From: Terriglobia bacterium
GTDB lineage: Bacteria > Acidobacteriota > Terriglobia > Bryobacterales > Bryobacteraceae
Assembly (NCBI GenBank): GCA_025350105.1
Contig: JANXYJ010000106.1
Span: 1 to 64,000, forward strand
Direction: 5' to 3'
DNA: 64,000 nucleotides
Shown: positions 1 through 8,004 of the stretch, one piece after another
Layout: every line of letters starts with the position of its first letter
Position numbering within the stretch: position 1 is the stretch's first letter
Notes under the pieces: model-generated
The model's input: only the letters and a program-made list of their open reading frames with translations
Database searches by the model: none
Told to the model about the DNA's origin: nothing
Position numbers and translations under genes: made by a program

Positions 1-964
1 CCCCGTTTTGAACCTGGTCTATTGGGGCGTGGGACAGACCTACGATACCGGTCCGTTGCGCAATTTGGTGAAGCAGCCAGGAATAACCAATGATGCACTC
101 TACACCGATGCGACTTTGGCCTTCAATCCAGATACGGGTAAGCTGGTGTGGCATTTTCAACATCTGAAGAACGATCAGTGGGATCTGGATTGGGTGTTTG
201 AACGCGTACGGGCCAAGTTGCCAGTGAACGGCGTGATGAAGGAAGTGGTGTTCACCTCCGGCAAGCAGGCGATCTACGATGCGCTTGAAGCCGACACCGG
301 CAAGTACGCTTTCTCCATCGATCTGGGTTTGCAGAACACCATCACATCCATCGATCCCAAAACCGGCGAAAAGAATATTGATCAGCGGACGGTGCCCGGT
401 GATGGCGAAGCTAAGATGGTGTGCCCGCATGCCGGCGGCGCGAAGAGCTGGTTAGGCGAATCTTTCAACCCGGAAACCAAGATTTTGTATGTTCCGTTGG
501 TAGAGTCCTGCATGGATATGATTCCAGTGGGACCCGGCGGCCGCGGGTCGCTTTCCACTGGTGTGCGTTGGGCTTTGCGCCCGCGTCCGGAAAGCGACGG
601 AAAGTACGGGCGCGTGGAGGCCATCAATATGGTCACCCACAAACCGGTGTGGACCGAACGCCACCGCGCGCCGGAATCCACCAGCGTGCTGGCCACCGCC
701 GGCGGAGTGGTGTTCAGCGGATCGATTGACCGCTACTTCCGCGCCTATGACGATGCCAACGGCAAGCCGTTGTGGGAGGCGCGTTTGGGTGACGTACCCA
801 GCAATTCGCCCATCGCCTATAGCGTGAACGGCAAGCAATATATCGCCATCGGTGTGGGTAACGGTGGCGCGCAGGCCGCCACTTTCCCGGTGCTGGTGCC
901 GGAAATTCAGAATGGCGAACGCGCGGCGGCGGTATGGGTGTTTGAGCTGCCGGACAAGCGGTAA
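1..964 (+). CDS. PQQ-dependent alcohol/methanol-type dehydrogenase, C-terminal part (5' truncated by window edge)
   Basis: This is a periplasmic quinoprotein that oxidises alcohols with pyrroloquinoline quinone and passes electrons to a cytochrome c or to quinone. The open frame runs in from the left edge; the track's TTG at 8 is internal. About 320 residues of the eight-bladed propeller are visible, with typical blade text such as 'NPDTGKLVWHFQ', 'GGVVFSGSIDRYFRAYD' and 'PIAYSVNGKQYIAIGVG'. The chain ends cleanly in 'VFELPDK' with no C-terminal cytochrome domain, so its heme partner must be separate. Substrate cannot be told because the N-terminal PQQ/metal-binding half is missing. A secreted HhH protein follows 56 bp later on the same strand. 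Confidence 0.85.
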   Translation, partial: PVLNLVYWGVGQTYDTGPLRNLVKQPGITNDALYTDATLAFNPDTGKLVWHFQHLKNDQWDLDWVFERVRAKLPVNGVMKEVVFTSGKQAIYDALEADTGKYAFSIDLGLQNTITSIDPKTGEKNIDQRTVPGDGEAKMVCPHAGGAKSWLGESFNPETKILYVPLVESCMDMIPVGPGGRGSLSTGVRWALRPRPESDGKYGRVEAINMVTHKPVWTERHRAPESTSVLATAGGVVFSGSIDRYFRAYDDANGKPLWEARLGDVPSNSPIAYSVNGKQYIAIGVGNGGAQAATFPVLVPEIQNGERAAAVWVFELPDKR

Positions 965-1020
965 TTTGGTTCATTGTATACTGCGTGCAGAGTCAGGGAA
1001 GACGCGAAAGGCTAGAGAAT

Positions 1021-1341
1021 ATGAAATTCACGCGAGTACTGAAGCAGGTTCTGATGTTGGTGGCGACGGCGCTGATGCTGACCGCCGCTCCACAAGCGGG
1101 TGCCGCTAAAAAAGCAGAGGCCAAGGCAGAAGCGAAGGCCGCAGATTTGGTGGACATCAACTCTGCCAGCGCCGATGGTTTGGCTGAGTTGCCGGGTATT
1201 GGCAAAGCGTACGCGGAGAAAATCATCAAAGGCCGGCCCTATAAAGGCAAGAACGAACTGCTGGACAAGAACATTGTGCCGGCGGCAACCTACGCCAAGA
1301 TCAAGGACCTGGTGATCGCCAAGCAAGCGGCAAAAAAATAA
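1021..1341 (+). CDS. Secreted helix-hairpin-helix (ComEA-like) small protein
   Basis: This 106-residue protein has a signal peptide ('MLVATALMLTAAPQAGAA'), a short Lys/Ala-rich linker, and a helix-hairpin-helix domain: 'DINSASADGLAELPGIGKAYAEKII' followed by 'YKGKNELLDKNIVPAATYAKIKDLV'. The 'ELPGIGKAYAEKII' hairpin is the DNA-backbone-binding type found in ComEA. The track's start at 985 is not used: the ATG at 1021 begins the signal peptide and has AAAGG upstream. A role in periplasmic DNA binding or uptake is possible from the family, but no competence genes are adjacent and many Acidobacteria have orphan secreted HhH proteins of unknown role. Confidence 0.85.
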   Translation: MKFTRVLKQVLMLVATALMLTAAPQAGAAKKAEAKAEAKAADLVDINSASADGLAELPGIGKAYAEKIIKGRPYKGKNELLDKNIVPAATYAKIKDLVIAKQAAKK

Positions 1342-1362
1342 CCGCCCTTGCTCCTGAAGATA

Positions 1363-1392
1363 TTGACACCCGCGCCGCGGCGCTCTTATCAT
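1363..1392 (+). promoter_or_regulatory. Candidate sigma70-type promoter for the GldF/GldG/DUF4340 operon
   Basis: TTGACA (1363-1368), an 18-nt spacer and TATCAT (1387-1392) lie in the 221-bp gap before the permease gene. The -35 is a perfect consensus match and the -10 matches at five of six positions. The predicted transcript would have a leader of about 160 nt. Confidence 0.55.
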
Positions 1393-1562
1393 GTTTACCA
1401 GCGGGGCGCTGGCGCATTGCGTCAACATGACTGGGTCGCGTCCCAGCGCCAGGTAACCGAATCACGATTGCCGCGTCATAACATCTACACTTGCTGCTTA
1501 AGAGGATGCTGCCAGGCCGATTGTTGCCAGGGCCGATTGAAACCGGGAAAGACCTTTCGTCC

Positions 1563-2327
1563 ATGAATACATTTACCATTTGCCGTAAGGAACTGCTGAG
1601 TTATTTCCGCTCGCCCATCGCCTATGGCGTGATGGCGTTTTTCGCTTTGATTGCCGGGTATTTTTTCTACGTGGCCGTGGTGTACTTCATGCAGGTTTCG
1701 ATCCAAAGCCAAATGGGTGGCCAAAGCCAACCCATGAGCGTGAACGACATGGTGATCCGCCCTCTTTTTTCGAACATCGCGGTGATTGGCCTGTTTATCA
1801 TTCCCATGATCACCATGCGGTTGTTCGCCGAAGAGAAGCGGACCGGGACCTATGAGTTGCTGGCGACCTCACCCATTCGGGATTGGGAAATCATCATGGG
1901 CAAATGGCTAGGCGCCATGATTCTATACGCGGCGGTGCTGGGAATTTCGTTGCTGAGCGTGTTGACCCTTTTCGCTTATGGCAAACCTGACTGGCGTCCG
2001 TTGTTGGTGGGCTATTTGGGCTTGCTTCTGCAGGGTGGGTCACTGCTTGCCATTGGGACGTACATCTCCAGTTGCACCAAGAATCAAATTGTGGCGGGCG
2101 TGGCGGGATTCAGCGTGTGTCTGTTGCTGTGGGTGCTGGACTGGCTGAGTTCGTTTCAGGATTCGGTGTGGGCTAAGGGCGTGGCCTATCTATCTGTGCT
2201 GCAACATTTCGATTCGTTCTCCAAGGGAGTGTTGGATTTGAAGGACATCATTTTTTATCTGTCGGCGATCTTCGTCGGGCTGTTTCTAACCGCCCGGTCG
2301 CTGGAGTCGCTGAAGTGGAGAGCCTAA
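1563..2327 (+). CDS. ABC-2 type transporter permease (GldF-like)
   Basis: This 254-residue integral membrane protein has about six hydrophobic segments. The family signature 'RLFAEEKRTGTYELLATSPI' (about residues 82-101) is typical of GldF/NosY-type ABC-2 permeases. The ATG at 1563 was preferred over the track's upstream start because 'MNTFTICRKELLSYFRSP' is the usual amphipathic N-terminus; no strong Shine-Dalgarno is visible. It is followed 3 bp later by a GldG-like gene and then a DUF4340 gene. That triad is normally preceded by the ATPase gene, but the gene upstream here is an HhH protein. Substrate is unknown; the link to gliding motility or envelope export is by family resemblance only. 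Confidence 0.88.
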   Translation: MNTFTICRKELLSYFRSPIAYGVMAFFALIAGYFFYVAVVYFMQVSIQSQMGGQSQPMSVNDMVIRPLFSNIAVIGLFIIPMITMRLFAEEKRTGTYELLATSPIRDWEIIMGKWLGAMILYAAVLGISLLSVLTLFAYGKPDWRPLLVGYLGLLLQGGSLLAIGTYISSCTKNQIVAGVAGFSVCLLLWVLDWLSSFQDSVWAKGVAYLSVLQHFDSFSKGVLDLKDIIFYLSAIFVGLFLTARSLESLKWRA

Positions 2328-2330
2328 ATA

Positions 2331-3692
2331 ATGCATGACAACGGTTTCCTGCAAGCCCGTCAAACCAAGTTCGCAGCCTATACAGCGGTGTATGTGCTGA
2401 TTGTTCTGGCCGTGCTGGGCGTGTTGAATTTCCTGGCCAACCGCTATAACAAAACCTACGACGCCACCGGCAACAAGCAGTTCACGCTTTCCGACCAGAC
2501 GGTGAAGATTGCCAAGGACCTGAACAAGGACGTCAGCATTACTTATTGGGATCAGCCCACACGTTTTGCGGCGGCGAAGGATCTGCTGGAGCGCTACAAG
2601 AACCTATCGCCGAAGATCAACGTAACCTACCAGGATGCGGACAAAAACCGGACCAAAGCCATCGCGGCGGGCGTGAAAACGCTCGGCACCATTCAAGTGG
2701 ACGTGGGCGATAAGCGCCAGGAAGCCAAGAGCCTTTCCGAAGAACAAGTGACCGGAGCGATTGTTCGCGCGCTGAAGGGTGGCGAGCGCATGACCTGCTT
2801 TGTGGTGGGCTCCGGCGAACATGCTCTCGATGACAGCGAGCGTATTGGTTACGCCCAAGCCAAGCAGTTACTGGAAGCCAATAACTACAAAACGCAAAGC
2901 ATCAAGTTGATTGAGAAACCGGAAATTCCGCTCGATTGCACCGTGGTGCTGGTGCCCGGGCCCACTCACGATTACGTGCAGCCGGAAGTGGACGCGCTGA
3001 AAAAATTCGTGGAAGGCGGCGGCAAGGCGATCTTCATGATGGATCCGCCGCTGAAATTCTCCAGCCAAAGTGTGGATGACAACGCAGCGCTAGCAACCAT
3101 GCTGGCGGGTTGGGGCGTCACGCTCGATAAGAATATGGTGCTGGACACCAGCGGCGTGGGGCAAATTTTCGGCATGGGTCCTGAGGTTCCATTGGTCACC
3201 CACTACGGCACCCACGCCATCGTCCGCACCTTGAAAGATGTGGCCACGGGCTTCCCGCTGGCGCGTTCCATGAAAGTGAACGACGTGGGCAATTCCAAAG
3301 TGGAGTCGGTGATTGAGACCAGCGATAACACCTTCGCCACCACCAATCTGGCATCGGCGGAAATTGCGATAAAAGCAACTGACAAAAAGGGTCCGTTTAC
3401 GCTGGCCGCTGCGGGAACGGTGGGCGGCAGCGGGCGCTTCGTGGTCACCGGCTCGTCTAGCTTTATTGCGAATTTTTTCCTGCGCTTCAACGGCAACCGC
3501 GACCTGTTCCTGAACATGATGAACTGGCTTTCCGCCGACGAAGACCTGATTTCCATTCGTCCGAAAGAGCCCGAAGACCGCCGCTTAAGCATGACGCGCA
3601 ATCAGATGGCGATGGTGTTTTATTCGAGCGTGTTGGCCATACCGCTGCTGATTGTCGCGGCCGGCGTGAGTGTTTGGTGGAAAAGACGTTAA
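2331..3692 (+). CDS. GldG-family membrane-anchored ABC auxiliary protein
   Basis: This 453-residue protein has an N-terminal membrane anchor ('YTAVYVLIVLAVLGVLNFLA'), a large periplasmic GldG/IFT52-like domain beginning 'NKQFTLSDQTVKIAKDL' with 'CTVVLVPGPTHDYVQPEVDALKKFVEGGGKAIFMMDPP', and a C-terminal membrane helix ('FYSSVLAIPLLIVAAGVSVWW'). This is the layout of uncharacterised GldG-type subunits that pair with ABC-2 permeases. The gene starts 3 bp after the permease stop and lies 14 bp before the DUF4340 gene, so all three are almost certainly cotranscribed. No catalytic residues are expected; the domain is thought to act as the extracytoplasmic part of the complex. Confidence 0.85.
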   Translation: MHDNGFLQARQTKFAAYTAVYVLIVLAVLGVLNFLANRYNKTYDATGNKQFTLSDQTVKIAKDLNKDVSITYWDQPTRFAAAKDLLERYKNLSPKINVTYQDADKNRTKAIAAGVKTLGTIQVDVGDKRQEAKSLSEEQVTGAIVRALKGGERMTCFVVGSGEHALDDSERIGYAQAKQLLEANNYKTQSIKLIEKPEIPLDCTVVLVPGPTHDYVQPEVDALKKFVEGGGKAIFMMDPPLKFSSQSVDDNAALATMLAGWGVTLDKNMVLDTSGVGQIFGMGPEVPLVTHYGTHAIVRTLKDVATGFPLARSMKVNDVGNSKVESVIETSDNTFATTNLASAEIAIKATDKKGPFTLAAAGTVGGSGRFVVTGSSSFIANFFLRFNGNRDLFLNMMNWLSADEDLISIRPKEPEDRRLSMTRNQMAMVFYSSVLAIPLLIVAAGVSVWWKRR

Positions 3693-3706
3693 AGCGTTAA
3701 TTAAAC

Positions 3707-5050
3707 ATGAAACCTGTTCGCTTGATCATTGCCGCGGTTCTATTGGCCGCCTTGGGCGGCGCTTTGTGGTGGTCCAACCGCGATGAAAAAGCCAAAGAGG
3801 GCAAGCCCGCCGCTGACGCCCCGCCGTTCGTTCTTTCCATTAAGCCCGACGAGGTAAAACAATTGACCATCCAGCGTCAAGGCCACGATGCGATCACCGT
3901 TGTCTTCAACGACAAAGGCAAATGGGACATCACCGCTCCCAAGCCATATCCGGCGGACGCGACGGCGGTGGCGGCGCTCACCAGCGGAGTTTTTGAGCTG
4001 CCCAGTGAACGCGTCATCGATCCTAATGTGACGGACCTGGCGGCATATGGATTGGCGCCGGCGTCTCTCGAAGTTGATGTTACGAACAAAGGGGGCAGGA
4101 CATCGAAGTTGCTGATCGGCGAAAACACGCCTACCGGCAACGCGGTGTACGCCAAAGTGGAAGGCGACCCGCGCCTGTTCAGCATGCCCGCGCAACGCAA
4201 AACCACCTTCGAAAAAGAAGTGAACGATTTGCGCGACAAGCGCTTGCTGGTTTTCTCCCAAGACAAATTGACCACCATCGCGGTGCGCACGCCGAAGGGT
4301 GAACGGGAGTTGGCGCGCAACGCCGAAGGCGAATGGCGCATTACCAAGCCGCAGCCGATGCGCGCCGATCAGGATGCGGGCACTGGCTTGATGAACAAAA
4401 TCCGTGAAGCGGTAATGGACCTTTCTGAATCCGATGCCGCGAAGACTGCTGGACTGTTTGCTTCCGCCGCACCGGTTGGGACTGCTACCGTGACGGACGA
4501 AAGCGGCCCCAAGACGTTGGAGATTCGCAAAAACAACAACGCCTATTACGCGAAATCCAGCACGCTGAATCAGATCTACAAAACGTCCAACGACGTGGGC
4601 GCGGAATTCGAGAAATCGTTGGAGGCTTACCGCAACAAGAAAAGTTTCGATTTTGGCTTCAACGATCCTACACGCATCGAAGTGACTGACGGCGCCAAGA
4701 ACGTGATTCTGGACAAGAGCAACACGGGCAAGGACGACAAATGGCTTTCTGCGGGGAAGACCATGGACACTACCAGCGTCCAGCAGTTCATTGACAAATT
4801 GCGTGACCTGACGGCGGCGAAGTTTGTGAGCGCCGGGTTCACCACGCCGGCGTTCACGGTATCGGTCACCTCCGGCGGTGGCAAGCGCAAAGAAAAAGTT
4901 GAAATTTCCGAACCAAGCGCGGATCATTTCATTGCCCGCCACGATGGCGACGCAGGCTTATACGAACTGGACGCAAAAGCCGTGAAAGACCTGCGCCAAG
5001 CCGTAGGTGACATCCGCGAAGAACAGAAGGCTGCGGCGGCAAAAAAGTAA
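3707..5050 (+). CDS. DUF4340 membrane-anchored periplasmic protein
   Basis: This 447-residue protein has one N-terminal membrane helix ('LIIAAVLLAALGGALWWS') followed by repeated beta-rich modules of the DUF4340 type, for example 'VLSIKPDEVKQLTIQR', 'YGLAPASLEVDVTNKGGRTSKLLIGENTP', and a second copy after 'NKKSFDFGFNDPTRIEV'. It is the third member of the permease/GldG/DUF4340 trio. Families of this kind co-occur with GldFG in Bacteroidota and Acidobacteriota; the function is unknown. The start follows the GldG stop by 14 bp. A 400-residue antisense ORF across it is a codon-bias shadow. Confidence 0.85.
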   Translation: MKPVRLIIAAVLLAALGGALWWSNRDEKAKEGKPAADAPPFVLSIKPDEVKQLTIQRQGHDAITVVFNDKGKWDITAPKPYPADATAVAALTSGVFELPSERVIDPNVTDLAAYGLAPASLEVDVTNKGGRTSKLLIGENTPTGNAVYAKVEGDPRLFSMPAQRKTTFEKEVNDLRDKRLLVFSQDKLTTIAVRTPKGERELARNAEGEWRITKPQPMRADQDAGTGLMNKIREAVMDLSESDAAKTAGLFASAAPVGTATVTDESGPKTLEIRKNNNAYYAKSSTLNQIYKTSNDVGAEFEKSLEAYRNKKSFDFGFNDPTRIEVTDGAKNVILDKSNTGKDDKWLSAGKTMDTTSVQQFIDKLRDLTAAKFVSAGFTTPAFTVSVTSGGGKRKEKVEISEPSADHFIARHDGDAGLYELDAKAVKDLRQAVGDIREEQKAAAAKK

Positions 5051-5078
5051 TTCCCCGTTCGCCTGCCTCATTCGCGGC

Positions 5079-5084
5079 TACGAT
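5079..5084 (+). promoter_or_regulatory. -10-like hexamer TACGAT, 6 nt before the pncB start
   Basis: TACGAT is followed by exactly six bases and then ATG at 5091, so transcription would begin at or next to the start codon. No convincing -35 is seen. AGAGAA just before the ATG is a poor Shine-Dalgarno. It belongs to the leaderless pattern seen at several genes in this window. Confidence 0.4.
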
Positions 5085-5090
5085 AGAGAA

Positions 5091-6458
5091 ATGACAGGTG
5101 AGGGCTCCTTGGGCGAGCGGCGCAGCGCGCTGATGACGGATCTGTATCAGCTCACCATGGCGGCGGGCTATTTTGAATCCGGTAAAGCGCAAGAACGCGC
5201 CACGTTTGAATTGTTTGCGCGTCGGTTGCCGCACAATCGCAATTTCATTTTGGCGGCGGGCTTGCAGCAGGCCGTGGAATATCTGCTGGGGTTTCGCTTC
5301 ACCAAGGATGAAATCGCCTACCTGAAAGAAATTCCCCAGTTCAAAAACGCCAGCCCTGCGTTTTTCGCCATGCTGGCCGATTTGCGTTTCACCGGCGATC
5401 TGTTTGCCGTTCCCGAAGGCACGCCCCTGTTTGCGGGGGAGCCATTCCTCACCGTGCGCGCTCCCGTGATTGAAGCGCAAATTCCGGAAACATATTTGTT
5501 ATCGACGATTGGTTTTCAATCCTCCATCGCCACCAAAGCCGCCCGCGTGGTCAGGGCCGCCATGGGGGCCAGCGTTGTCGAGTTCGGGTCTCGCCGGGCG
5601 CAGTCGCCGGAAGCGGGCGTGCTGGCTGGCCGCGCGGCCTACATCGGCGGCTGCGAAGGCACCAGTAACGTGGAGGCCGGTTTTCGCTATCGCGCCCACG
5701 TATTCGGCACCGCCGCGCATTCCTGGGTGATGTCCTTCGCCAGCGAGCGCGCGGCATTTGAGCAACTGCAAAAGCTACTGGGCGACAGGACCACTTACTT
5801 GATCGACACCTACGACACCCTGGGCGGCGCCCGCTTGGCTGCCGATTTAGGCCGCCCCCTGTGGGGCGTGCGTTTGGATAGCGGCAATTTTTTTGACCTG
5901 GTGCCCGCCGTGCGCAAGATTTTGGACGACGCCGGTCTGCAGGACGCTAAGATTATGGCCTCCGGCGATCTGAATGAGTTCAAGATTCATGAGCTGGTGG
6001 CCGCCAAAGTTCCCATTGACGTTTACGGCGTGGGCACAGACCTGGCGACGTCATCCGACGCGCCATCGCTCGCCGTAGTCTATAAGATGGTGGAGTTGGA
6101 CGGAGCCGGCGGCCATCGCTATACGGCAAAATTCAGCGTCGATAAGCAGTCCCTGCCGGGAGCAAAACAGATTTTCCGTTATGCGACGCACGACGTGCTG
6201 GGGCGCTCCGGCGAGTGCCTCTCTTGTGGGCCGGGCGATAGCGGCGATGTCGAAGCCTTGCAGCGGCCCGTGATTCTGAACGGGAAACTGCTGGAAACGC
6301 TGCCGAAAATTGGCGCCATCCGGCAGGCGGCGGCCAAGCGTCTGGCGAATTTGCCCGCGCCTTGCCATAGTTTGTTCGCGGCCGCCGACGGTTGGAGAGT
6401 GGAGCTGAGCGCGGAGCTGAAACAATTGGACGAGCAGGTGCGGGAACGGAGAATGTAA
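5091..6458 (+). CDS. pncB: Nicotinate phosphoribosyltransferase
   Basis: The enzyme converts nicotinate and PRPP (with ATP) to nicotinate mononucleotide in the Preiss-Handler NAD salvage route. The 455-residue protein shows 'LMTDLYQLTMAAGYF' at the N-terminus, 'VEFGSRRAQSPEAGVLAGRAAYIGG' in the middle, 'LIDTYDTLGGARLAADLG' and 'YGVGTDLATSSDAPSLAVVYKMVE', all standard for the family. The track's start at 5007 lies inside the previous gene; the ATG at 5091 gives the proper N-terminus. The next gene, a nicotinamidase-like hydrolase, starts directly after the stop, so the pair forms nicotinamide to nicotinate to NaMN. Confidence 0.93.
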   Translation: MTGEGSLGERRSALMTDLYQLTMAAGYFESGKAQERATFELFARRLPHNRNFILAAGLQQAVEYLLGFRFTKDEIAYLKEIPQFKNASPAFFAMLADLRFTGDLFAVPEGTPLFAGEPFLTVRAPVIEAQIPETYLLSTIGFQSSIATKAARVVRAAMGASVVEFGSRRAQSPEAGVLAGRAAYIGGCEGTSNVEAGFRYRAHVFGTAAHSWVMSFASERAAFEQLQKLLGDRTTYLIDTYDTLGGARLAADLGRPLWGVRLDSGNFFDLVPAVRKILDDAGLQDAKIMASGDLNEFKIHELVAAKVPIDVYGVGTDLATSSDAPSLAVVYKMVELDGAGGHRYTAKFSVDKQSLPGAKQIFRYATHDVLGRSGECLSCGPGDSGDVEALQRPVILNGKLLETLPKIGAIRQAAAKRLANLPAPCHSLFAAADGWRVELSAELKQLDEQVRERRM

Positions 6459-7034
6459 GTGGACACGGTTTTTTTTGATATCGACACGCAAATCGACTTT
6501 GTCTATCCCGCTGGTTCGCTTTATGTCCCCGGCGCGGAACACATCGTTACGGAAATTGCCCGCCTGAATCAACATGCCGCGGCACAAGGCCATCTGGTGA
6601 TCTCCACCATGGATGCGCACGCGGAAAATGACGTGGAGTTCCAAGCTTGGCCGCCGCATTGCGTGGCGGGCACCACGGGCCAACAAAAACCCGCTGCCAC
6701 GCTGCTCGACTCACGGCAGATCATGCCTAATACGAAGACCGCATTCACCGGCGCAAAACAGATTCTGCTGGAAAAACAAACTTTCGATTGCTTCACCAAC
6801 GTCAATTTGCCGGACTTGCTGAAGCTGTGGAACGCGCGGCGCTTCGTGGTCTACGGCGTGGTGACGGAAATCTGCGTGCGCATGGCACTGGAAGGGCTCT
6901 TGAAAACCGGCCAACGCGTAGAATTGGTCACCGATGCTGTGCGCAGTCTCAATCCCAAGGCAGCCGAAGAAATGGCGGCGTGGTTCACTGGCCAGGGCGG
7001 CGTTTTGACCACCGTGGCGGAGGTGACCAAGTAA
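6459..7034 (+). CDS. pncA: Isochorismatase-family cysteine hydrolase, probable nicotinamidase
   Basis: This 191-residue protein has a GTG start immediately after the pncB stop codon. The fold belongs to the isochorismatase/nicotinamidase superfamily with a Asp-Lys-Cys triad: Asp in 'FDIDTQIDF', Lys in 'ILLEKQTFDCF', and Cys in 'GVVTEICVRMALEGLL'. Directly following pncB, deamidation of nicotinamide to nicotinate is the natural reading. The metal-binding segment of classical PncA (DxH...H) is only partly recognisable ('STMDAHAENDVEF'), so another small amide substrate cannot be excluded. Cytoplasmic. Confidence 0.75.
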   Translation: MDTVFFDIDTQIDFVYPAGSLYVPGAEHIVTEIARLNQHAAAQGHLVISTMDAHAENDVEFQAWPPHCVAGTTGQQKPAATLLDSRQIMPNTKTAFTGAKQILLEKQTFDCFTNVNLPDLLKLWNARRFVVYGVVTEICVRMALEGLLKTGQRVELVTDAVRSLNPKAAEEMAAWFTGQGGVLTTVAEVTK

Positions 7035-7035
7035 C

Positions 7036-7443
7036 TTGGCGCTGGTACTGGGCTCGGCCCATTTGACGGACGAAGAGTTTCTGCAGGCATTTGCGGCTTG
7101 CCGGATTGCGAACGATCAGTTTCGTCACGCCGATCACTTGCGCCTGGCCTGGTTGATGTTGCATCGCGCGCCATTCGATGTGGCCTTGAGCGAGGTGCGG
7201 GCAGCGATTCAGAAATTCGCCACTCATCACGGCGCGACGCAGCTGTATCACGAAACCATCACAATAGCCTGGATGCGCCTGTTGGCAACCCATCACGAGG
7301 AAACCTTCGCCCAGTTTTTATCGAAAAACGAAGAGCGCCTGAAGCAAAACCTGCTGCATCGCTTTTGGACGCCAGAACTGCTGGCCAGCCAACCGGCCAA
7401 AACCCACTGGGTGGCGCCAGATCTTGGTCCGTTACCGCGTTAA
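7036..7443 (+). CDS. Conserved hypothetical protein
   Basis: This 135-residue soluble protein of unknown function opens with 'LTDEEFLQAFAACRIANDQFRHADHLRLAWLML' and contains 'GATQLYHETITIAWMRLL', a pattern I recognise from a conserved bacterial hypothetical family with several invariant His residues (FRHADH, YHET). It begins with TTG one base after the pncA stop, and no ATG occurs before codon 41, so translational coupling to pncA is likely. A link to NAD salvage is suggested only by position. The His pattern could bind a metal, but no named catalytic motif is visible. Confidence 0.7.
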   Translation: MALVLGSAHLTDEEFLQAFAACRIANDQFRHADHLRLAWLMLHRAPFDVALSEVRAAIQKFATHHGATQLYHETITIAWMRLLATHHEETFAQFLSKNEERLKQNLLHRFWTPELLASQPAKTHWVAPDLGPLPR

Positions 7444-7446
7444 CTT

Positions 7447-7770
7447 TTATCGGGACAGACGCGACTGTCCCGCCAATAGGCGCAACACCAGCAGGTCCGA
7501 CGGTTGAAACGTAGTGGCGGGGATGTTGCTCACATCTTGCTCGCTGTCCATCACGTGGCTGCGGATCATTTGCCGTAACACGTCGACGGTAATCCCAAGT
7601 TCCGCTGCCGCTTCGGATTCGGAATATTGCGACTTCGCCGTACGGCTGATTTTTGGCGCAATCGGGGGTGACGGCGGCATGACGCTGCCCCGCGGGAGCT
7701 CAGTTGCTTCAAATGCAGAGCCAGAGATGGCTTCAGCAAACGGGGAGTCTAAGAAAGTTGGTTGCGACAT
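7447..7770 (-). CDS. Small MerR-like/helix-turn-helix hypothetical protein
   Basis: The recognisable part is C-terminal: 'YSESEAAAELGITVDVLRQMIRSHV' followed by 'FQPSDLLVLRLLAG', a MerR/excisionase-like winged-helix arrangement seen in small acidobacterial proteins. I start it at the ATG at 7770 ('MSQPTFLDSP', 107 residues) because GGAACAG precedes that codon. The track's longer version from 7935 adds a Trp/Tyr-rich stretch with an internal 12-bp duplication ('WYG') that does not look like a protein domain. DNA binding is likely; targets are unknown. It converges on the gene to its left, with a perfect hairpin at the junction. Confidence 0.6.
   Translation of the reverse strand: MSQPTFLDSPFAEAISGSAFEATELPRGSVMPPSPPIAPKISRTAKSQYSESEAAAELGITVDVLRQMIRSHVMDSEQDVSNIPATTFQPSDLLVLRLLAGQSRLSR
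7451..7472. terminator. Hairpin at a convergent gene junction
   Basis: CGGGACAG and CTGTCCCG form a perfect 8-bp stem around a 6-nt loop, overlapping the last codons of the minus-strand HTH gene and lying 7 bp past the stop of the plus-strand gene. There is no proper U-tract on either side, so it may be a transcript-end stabiliser or a weak bidirectional terminator. Confidence 0.35.
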
Positions 7771-7992
7771 CTGTTCCGATTGTAGGGGCAGGGCGGCTTG
7801 CGCCCAATCAGGCAGAGAACCTAGTTGCTGCTGCGGCTTCCCTGACGTACTCCCGTACCAAAGGCCGTACCAGGGCGGTATCACGAATTCTTGCCAACAC
7901 TCGTACCAGAGCGCCACTATCCACTCTTTTGCCAATTAGGATGGATGAGAGTCAAGAGGCACTGCCAGCCTCACCAAACGCCCTGTAACACG

Positions 7993-7998
7993 TACAAT
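7993..7998 (+). promoter_or_regulatory. -10-like hexamer TACAAT, 6 nt before the M13 peptidase start
   Basis: TACAAT is followed by six bases (AACGGT) and then ATG. There is no Shine-Dalgarno and no clear -35. This fits a leaderless transcript. The 220 bp further upstream carry only the 5' part of the HTH ORF on the other strand. Confidence 0.45.
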
Positions 7999-8004
7999 AA
8001 CGGT

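Noticed and set aside
3740-4942. 400-aa ORF antisense to the DUF4340 gene
   Set aside because: It is a shadow produced by third-position GC bias; the text has no domain and the plus-strand gene is clear.
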